From Clostridiales bacterium UBA7011 (GTDB lineage Bacteria; Bacillota; Clostridia; Oscillospirales; Butyricicoccaceae): a stretch of DNA of 9,517 nucleotides. The notes under the pieces were generated by a model. It did no database searches. It was given only the letters and a program-made list of their open reading frames with translations, and was not told the DNA's origin. The first letter of the stretch is position 1, and every line of letters starts with the position of its first letter. Below, piece after piece: positions 5,498 through 9,517 of this stretch. Location of the stretch: assembly GCA_002449635.1 (NCBI GenBank), contig DJXF01000020.1, positions 1 to 9,517 of the forward strand, read 5' to 3'. The position numbers and the translations under genes are program-made.

Positions 5498-6888
5498 CCC
5501 GCGGTGTGCGCCGCCTGGTTGCGGCGGCCGCTGCTGTCGCGGTGCTCGGAGGAATCTATGCCGCGCTTTTGCTGCACCCCGCAGAGCAGAAGGACAGCGA
5601 GCGCTCTGTTTCGCTGACGTCCTTCGATACCGGAGCGCTGTCGCAGGTACGCGTCACGCCGCGCGGCAATCTGCCGTTTACCGTGGACATTGCCGCAGAT
5701 AACAGCGGCACGTCCTGTACGATGGCAGGTGAAACGGCGTCCGATTACAGTGATGCCCTGATGCAGGCGCTGGCAGATGCTGCGTGTGCGATTTCCGCCA
5801 GACCGATTGAGCAGGACTGTCAAAAGCCGGAGACCTACGGGCTTTCCCCCGCGGACCCGACCGATACGCTCACGGTGACCGATACCGGCGGAACCTCCGT
5901 CACACTGACCCTCGGTCTGACGGTGGACGCCCTCGGCACATACTGCACGCCGAACGGACGCGACATCTATCTGCTCGACAGTGAAACCGCACAGACGCTC
6001 ACCCGTCCGCAGTCGTTTTACCGCAATCTGTCCATTTTGGATGGCTATTACAGCTTATCTGACGAGCTGAAAACGCTGTCCATCGACCGCATGTCCGACG
6101 GAACGGCACTTGCCCTGCGGGCGAGGGACACTGCAGATGCTGGCGGCACCTCGGACATTGCTTCAAAGTATGTGTTCACCGCACCGCACGCCTGTGACGC
6201 AGACGACACCGCGCTGACCGGCGGACTGTTCTCCGGCCTGCAAAGCGGTCTGACCGCGCGGTCAATCGCCGCCGACGACCCGTCCGACCTGAAAAAATAC
6301 GGACTGGACCACCCTGTCCGCATTCATTTGACCGCGAACAATCTGGATGCCGCGCTGCTTGTGGGCGCAAAAACCGATGACGGCGGCATTTATGTCATGC
6401 GTGACGGCGGCAGGACCGTCTTTGTCTGTGCCGCTGCCGATTACGCGTTTCTGGATGCCGACTGGAACGACTGGCGGTCGACCTGTCTGATGACCTGTGC
6501 GCTGTCGCAGATCAGCAGCGTTTCCGTTGCACAGGGCGGCACGGTTCACACCGCACGCATCACGCATATCCCGGCGGATGAGAATCCCGCGTCGGATACC
6601 GACACGGACACCGCCGAGCTCGACGGCAAAGCCATGTCCGCCGATGCGCTGCAGCAGATGTATCTCGCGGTCACGTCCGTGCATTACAGCCGCCTGCTAA
6701 ACCCGGCGCAGCGCGCAGCTGAAGAGCTGCGTGTGACGCTCACGCTGACCGACGGCACACAGCATACGCTGGCATTCGCCAAGGGCGGCTCGCGCGAGTA
6801 CCTCGCCGCAGTCGATGGCGATGCGTTCGCCTACGGTGTGCCGCAGGCAGAGGTGACCAGTATTCTGGACGCACTGAAAACCGAATAA
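5494..6888 (+). CDS. DUF4340 membrane-anchored protein, partner of the GldG-like protein
   Basis: 464 aa with one N-terminal anchor (about residues 8-27, preceded by R-R) and the rest predicted outside. The start is GTG, overlapping the GldG-like stop by 4 nt (GTGA), with GGAGGAG (5484-5490) just before. The next in-frame Met is residue 77, so only the GTG start keeps the anchor. The body shows repeated beta-rich units of the DUF4340 type: Y-G-L at 115-117 followed by a Tyr at 150 and 159; Y-G-L at 269-271 followed by Tyr300 and Phe310; and a shorter third unit at about 414-449. The linker near 362-375 is rich in Asp and Thr. DUF4340 proteins are often found next to GldG in such operons, which suggests one envelope complex. 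The biochemical function is unknown. It is the last gene before the shared terminator. Confidence 0.82.
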   Translation: MTRGVRRLVAAAAAVAVLGGIYAALLLHPAEQKDSERSVSLTSFDTGALSQVRVTPRGNLPFTVDIAADNSGTSCTMAGETASDYSDALMQALADAACAISARPIEQDCQKPETYGLSPADPTDTLTVTDTGGTSVTLTLGLTVDALGTYCTPNGRDIYLLDSETAQTLTRPQSFYRNLSILDGYYSLSDELKTLSIDRMSDGTALALRARDTADAGGTSDIASKYVFTAPHACDADDTALTGGLFSGLQSGLTARSIAADDPSDLKKYGLDHPVRIHLTANNLDAALLVGAKTDDGGIYVMRDGGRTVFVCAAADYAFLDADWNDWRSTCLMTCALSQISSVSVAQGGTVHTARITHIPADENPASDTDTDTAELDGKAMSADALQQMYLAVTSVHYSRLLNPAQRAAEELRVTLTLTDGTQHTLAFAKGGSREYLAAVDGDAFAYGVPQAEVTSILDALKTE

Positions 6889-6893
6889 CGCGC

Positions 6894-6933
6894 AAAAAAG
6901 CCGCAGGCGGATCGCTTCTCCGTCTGCGGCTTT
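6894..6933. terminator. Bidirectional intrinsic terminator between the ABC operon and dnaJ
   Basis: The stem is formed by 6900-6911 and 6919-6930 (12 bp with one G-T pair) with a 7-nt loop. A-tract 6894-6899 flanks the left side and TTT 6931-6933 the right. On the minus strand this gives a GC-rich hairpin followed by six U residues, a strong terminator for dnaK-dnaJ. On the plus strand the U-tract is only three long, so it is weaker for the ABC operon, whose stop codon is 5 nt before the A-tract. Confidence 0.85.
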
Positions 6934-6944
6934 GCACTGTCTGC

Positions 6945-8102
6945 TCACTCCTTGCGGCCGAACAGATCTTTCATTTTTTCGCGGAACGACCGGCGGCTGG
7001 GATGGTTCTGGGGCATATCGCTGTCCTCCAGCTGCCTGAGCAGATCCTTTTGCTTGTCGTTCAGATTCTTCGGCACCTCGAGCGTGACCTTGACATACTG
7101 GTCGCCGCGGCCGCGGCCGCCGACCGACTGAATGCCCTTGCCGCGCATGCGGAATACCGTTCCGGGCTGTGTACCCGACGGCATGGTATATTCCACCTTG
7201 CCGTCAATCGTCGGAACAATCAGCTTATCGCCGAGGCAGGCCTGTGCATAGGAAATCGGAACCTCGCACCAGACGTCATAGCCGTCGCGCTGGAACAGCG
7301 GATGCGGCCGGATGGATACCGTGACGATGACATCGCCCGCCGGTCCGCCGTTGATGCCGGCGCCGCCCTGTCCGCGCAGTGCAACGCTCTGTCCGTCGTC
7401 AATGCCCGCGGGAATGGAAACCTTCAGCTTGCGGCTGCGGCGCTCCGTACCTGTGCCGCGGCATTTTTTGCACGGCTTTTTGATAATCTTGCCCGTTCCG
7501 CGGCAATTCGGACACGGGGACGAGCTGGAGAACGAACCAAACGGCGTGCGCTGTGTCTGCTGTACCGTTCCGGTTCCGTGACAGGTCGAACAGGTCTCCG
7601 GGGCGTAGCCCTTCTGTGCGCCCGTTCCGCCGCACTCCGTGCACTTCTCCACGCGGTCAATGGTGATCTCCTTTTCGCAGCCGAACGCGGCCTCCTCAAA
7701 GCTGAGGACAACCGAACGGCGAATGGATTCACCCTGCCGCGGCGCATTGGCGCGGTTCTGACGCGCGCCGCCGAAGCCGCCGCCAAAGAAGCTGCCGAAA
7801 ATGTCGCCGAGATCGACGTCCTCAAAGCCGCCGAAGCCGCCGCTGAAGCCGCCCTGTCCCGCGGCGTAATTCGGATCGACGCCGGCGAAGCCGAACTGGT
7901 CGTAGCGCGCGCGTTTGTCCTTGTCGGACAAAATCTCGTATGCCTCGCCTGCTTCCTTGAACTTTTCCGCTGCCTGGGGATTGTTTTTGTTCAGATCAGG
8001 ATGATACTTCTTTGCCAGCTTGCGGTACGCTTTTTTGATCTCGTCATCGGTCGCACCCTTGCTGACACCAAGCACCTCGTAATAATCTCTTTTATCAGCC
8101 AT
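6945..8102 (-). CDS. dnaJ: Chaperone protein DnaJ (Hsp40, type I)
   Basis: 385 aa, close to the 370-390 usual for the family. The cytosolic co-chaperone stimulates the ATPase of DnaK and delivers unfolded clients. The J-domain spans about residues 5-70 with the H-P-D motif at 34-36. A Gly/Phe-rich region follows (about 71-113). Four zinc-binding C-x-x-C-x-G-x-G repeats begin at Cys154, Cys171, Cys197 and Cys211, forming two zinc centres. The substrate-binding C-terminal domains follow (about 225-350), with P-A-G-I-D-D-G at 231-237, and then a basic tail. All key residues are present, so the protein should be functional. The ATG is supported by AGGAGG (8113-8118), 10 nt upstream. It lies 149 nt downstream of dnaK on the same strand and probably shares its message. 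No convincing promoter of its own is visible. Confidence 0.97.
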   Translation of the reverse strand: MADKRDYYEVLGVSKGATDDEIKKAYRKLAKKYHPDLNKNNPQAAEKFKEAGEAYEILSDKDKRARYDQFGFAGVDPNYAAGQGGFSGGFGGFEDVDLGDIFGSFFGGGFGGARQNRANAPRQGESIRRSVVLSFEEAAFGCEKEITIDRVEKCTECGGTGAQKGYAPETCSTCHGTGTVQQTQRTPFGSFSSSSPCPNCRGTGKIIKKPCKKCRGTGTERRSRKLKVSIPAGIDDGQSVALRGQGGAGINGGPAGDVIVTVSIRPHPLFQRDGYDVWCEVPISYAQACLGDKLIVPTIDGKVEYTMPSGTQPGTVFRMRGKGIQSVGGRGRGDQYVKVTLEVPKNLNDKQKDLLRQLEDSDMPQNHPSRRSFREKMKDLFGRKE

Positions 8103-8171
8103 ATGCTGTGACCCTCCTGCAAATGTAAGCGTACCGTGTGAACCGGCATCGCTGAGTAAATAAGGGATGGC

Positions 8172-8232
8172 TGCCGCAAAATTTGCGGCAGGACAGCGGA
8201 CAAGGCAGGTCGTTTGTCAACCTGCCTGCCGC
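8172..8232 (-). repeat. Two hairpins with an alternative pairing in the dnaK-dnaJ spacer
   Basis: Reading the minus strand, hairpin A pairs 8220-8227 with 8203-8210 (8 bp, 9-nt loop). Hairpin B pairs 8182-8190 with 8172-8180 (9 bp, effectively with a loop of several bases). The 8-mer at 8225-8232 is also a perfect complement of 8185-8192, so the start of the spacer can pair with the first arm of hairpin B instead of letting B form. No U-tract follows, so simple termination is unlikely. The rest of the spacer (8103-8171) holds only the dnaJ ribosome site and nothing else that I recognise. Confidence 0.5.
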
Positions 8233-8251
8233 GATTTCTTTCAGCTTGAAC

Positions 8252-9517
8252 TTACTTGTCGTCAGAGACGTCCTTGAAGTCTGCGTCGTAATACTGCTCA
8301 CCGTTTGCACCCGTCTGCGGGCCGCCCTGTGCGCCGCCGGCAAAGCCTTCCGCGCCCTGCGGATTCGCCTGCTGGTACATCTTGGCAGAAGCCTCCTGGA
8401 ACTTGGCAGCCAGTGCATCTGCCGCCGCCTTGATGGCATCGGTATCGGTGCCCTTGAGCGCATCCTTGACCTTGGTGATCTCTGCCTCGATTGCGGACTT
8501 CTCCGCCGCGTCGATCTTATCGCCCAGCTCGTTCAGGGTGTTCTCGCACTGGAATGCAAGCTGCTCTGCGTTGTTGCGGATCTCAACCTGCTCCTTGCGC
8601 TTTTTATCCTCTTCTGCGAAGCGCTCTGCCTCCTCAACCGCCTTGTTGATCTCGTCATCAGACAGGTTGGTGGACGCTGTGATCGTGATCTTCTGCTCCT
8701 TGCCGGTGCCCAGATCCTTCGCGGATACGTTTACAATGCCGTTGGCGTCAATATCGAACGTGACCTCAATCTGCGGAACGCCGCGGCGTGCCGGTGCGAT
8801 GCCGTCCAGATTGAAGCGGCCGAGTGTCTTGTTGTCCGCCGCCATTTCGCGCTCGCCCTGCAGGACATGAATCTCTACAGACGGCTGGTTGTCAGCTGCG
8901 GTGGAGAAAATCTGGCTCTTCTTGGTCGGAATGGTGGTGTTGCGCTCAATCAGCTTGGTGCACACGCCGCCGAGGGTCTCAATGCCGAGGGACAGCGGGG
9001 TGACATCCAGCAGCAGAACATCCTTGACGTCGCCGCCGAGTACGCCGCCCTGAATGGCTGCGCCGACTGCTACGCACTCATCCGGGTTGATGCCCTTGAA
9101 GGCATCCTTGCCGGTGATGGACTTTACTGCCTCCTGTACGGCCGGAATACGGGTGGAACCGCCGACCAGCAGAATCTTGGACAGCTCACCGGCGGACAGG
9201 CCTGCGTCGCTCAGCGCCTGATTGACCGGTCCCATGGTCGCCTCAACCAGATCATGTGTCAGTTCGTTGAACTTTGCGCGGGACAGGGTCAGCTCCAGAT
9301 GCTTCGGGCCGGTTGCGTCTGCGGTGATATACGGCTGGGAAATGGTGGTCGTGGCGACACCGGAAAGCTCGATCTTTGCCTTCTCCGCTGCCTCCTTCAG
9401 GCGCTGCATTGCCATCTTATCGCTGCGCAGGTCGATGCCGTTGGACTTCCGGAACTCATCCGCCATCCAATCGATGATGCGCTGGTCGAAATCGTCGCCG
9501 CCGAGGCGGTTGTTGCC
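8252..9517 (-). CDS. dnaK: Chaperone protein DnaK (Hsp70), N-terminus cut by the right edge
   Basis: 421 residues are visible. The frame stays open to the window edge: codons before the Met at 9466 read G-N-N-R-L-G-G-D-D-F-D, a conserved piece of the DnaK ATPase domain, so that Met is internal. Roughly 190 N-terminal residues, including the first phosphate-binding loop, lie outside. Visible marks are V-G-G-S-T-R-I-P (around 9150-9170, adenosine-binding motif), the interdomain linker and following V-L-L-L-D-V-T-P-L-S-L-G (around 8985-9025), the beta-sandwich substrate-binding domain, and the helical lid. The tail is Gly/Gln/Ala-rich and ends in D-A-D-F-K-D-V-S-D-D-K, a usual bacterial acidic end. 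The protein is an ATP-driven cytosolic chaperone that works with DnaJ and GrpE. Its promoter, and any CIRCE/HrcA site, would be outside the window. Confidence 0.97.
   Translation of the reverse strand, partial: GNNRLGGDDFDQRIIDWMADEFRKSNGIDLRSDKMAMQRLKEAAEKAKIELSGVATTTISQPYITADATGPKHLELTLSRAKFNELTHDLVEATMGPVNQALSDAGLSAGELSKILLVGGSTRIPAVQEAVKSITGKDAFKGINPDECVAVGAAIQGGVLGGDVKDVLLLDVTPLSLGIETLGGVCTKLIERNTTIPTKKSQIFSTAADNQPSVEIHVLQGEREMAADNKTLGRFNLDGIAPARRGVPQIEVTFDIDANGIVNVSAKDLGTGKEQKITITASTNLSDDEINKAVEEAERFAEEDKKRKEQVEIRNNAEQLAFQCENTLNELGDKIDAAEKSAIEAEITKVKDALKGTDTDAIKAAADALAAKFQEASAKMYQQANPQGAEGFAGGAQGGPQTGANGEQYYDADFKDVSDDK

Noticed and set aside
7740..7870. Repetitive GCC/CCG-rich stretch resembling a simple repeat
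   Set aside because: It encodes the normal Gly/Phe-rich linker of DnaJ; the repetition comes from Gly and Phe codons.
7002..8111. Long plus-strand open frame opposite dnaJ (369 codons)
   Set aside because: It mirrors the dnaJ coding region; the translation is Ala/Arg/Leu-rich without recognisable domains.
8103..8171. Separate dnaJ promoter in the dnaK-dnaJ spacer
   Set aside because: No pair of -35/-10 boxes with reasonable spacing is visible; read-through from dnaK is simpler.
8103..8251. CIRCE heat-shock operator near dnaJ
   Set aside because: The TTAGCACTC-N9-GAGTGCTAA pattern is absent here; in this family it would sit before hrcA, grpE or dnaK outside the window.

Overview
The window looks like chromosomal DNA of a GC-rich, anaerobic-type Firmicute. 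An Oscillospirales/Ruminococcaceae-like clostridium is my best guess. This rests on Gram-positive-style Shine-Dalgarno sequences (AGGAGG/GGAGGG at 8-10 nt), an IolG and a DnaK that read like the Bacillus/Clostridia versions, the dnaK-dnaJ order, and a Gld-type ABC cassette with a DUF4340 partner that I associate with gut clostridia. This is inference; there is no 16S or other taxonomic marker in the window.

Region 1 (1-2138, all minus strand) is an inositol catabolism locus. Reading leftwards it holds an AraC-family regulator (1275-2138), a strong sigma-A-like promoter (1192-1220), inositol 2-dehydrogenase iolG (112-1122), and the first eight codons of a gene that starts like iolH (1-25). iolG followed by iolH is the Bacillus subtilis iol operon order. 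An AraC-type cupin/HTH regulator directly upstream of iolG is a plausible activator of the operon.

Region 2 (2139-2321) is the divergent intergenic region between the regulator and the ABC operon. It holds a candidate promoter on each strand and a perfect 6-5-6 inverted repeat (2219-2235), which looks like an operator.

Region 3 (2322-6888, plus strand) is a tight four-gene operon: ABC ATPase (GldA-like), six-helix ABC-2 permease (GldF-like), GldG/ABC_transp_aux extracytoplasmic protein and a DUF4340 membrane-anchored protein. Two junctions overlap by 4 nt (ATGA, GTGA) and the third gap is 12 nt. The four products are probably one membrane complex: ATPase and permease as the motor and channel, with the two anchored proteins facing outside. 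The substrate is unknown. This cassette is the least understood part of the window.

Region 4 (6889-6944) is a hairpin terminator shared by the two converging operons.

Region 5 (6945-9517, minus strand) is the dnaK-dnaJ chaperone pair. dnaK is cut at the right edge and lacks its N-terminal part. The 149-nt spacer between them carries two strong hairpins that can also pair in an alternative way.

I see no tRNA, rRNA, CRISPR array, insertion sequence, attachment site or replication origin. No clearly new biological system is evident; the best leads are the GldAFG-DUF4340 cassette and the candidate regulatory elements.
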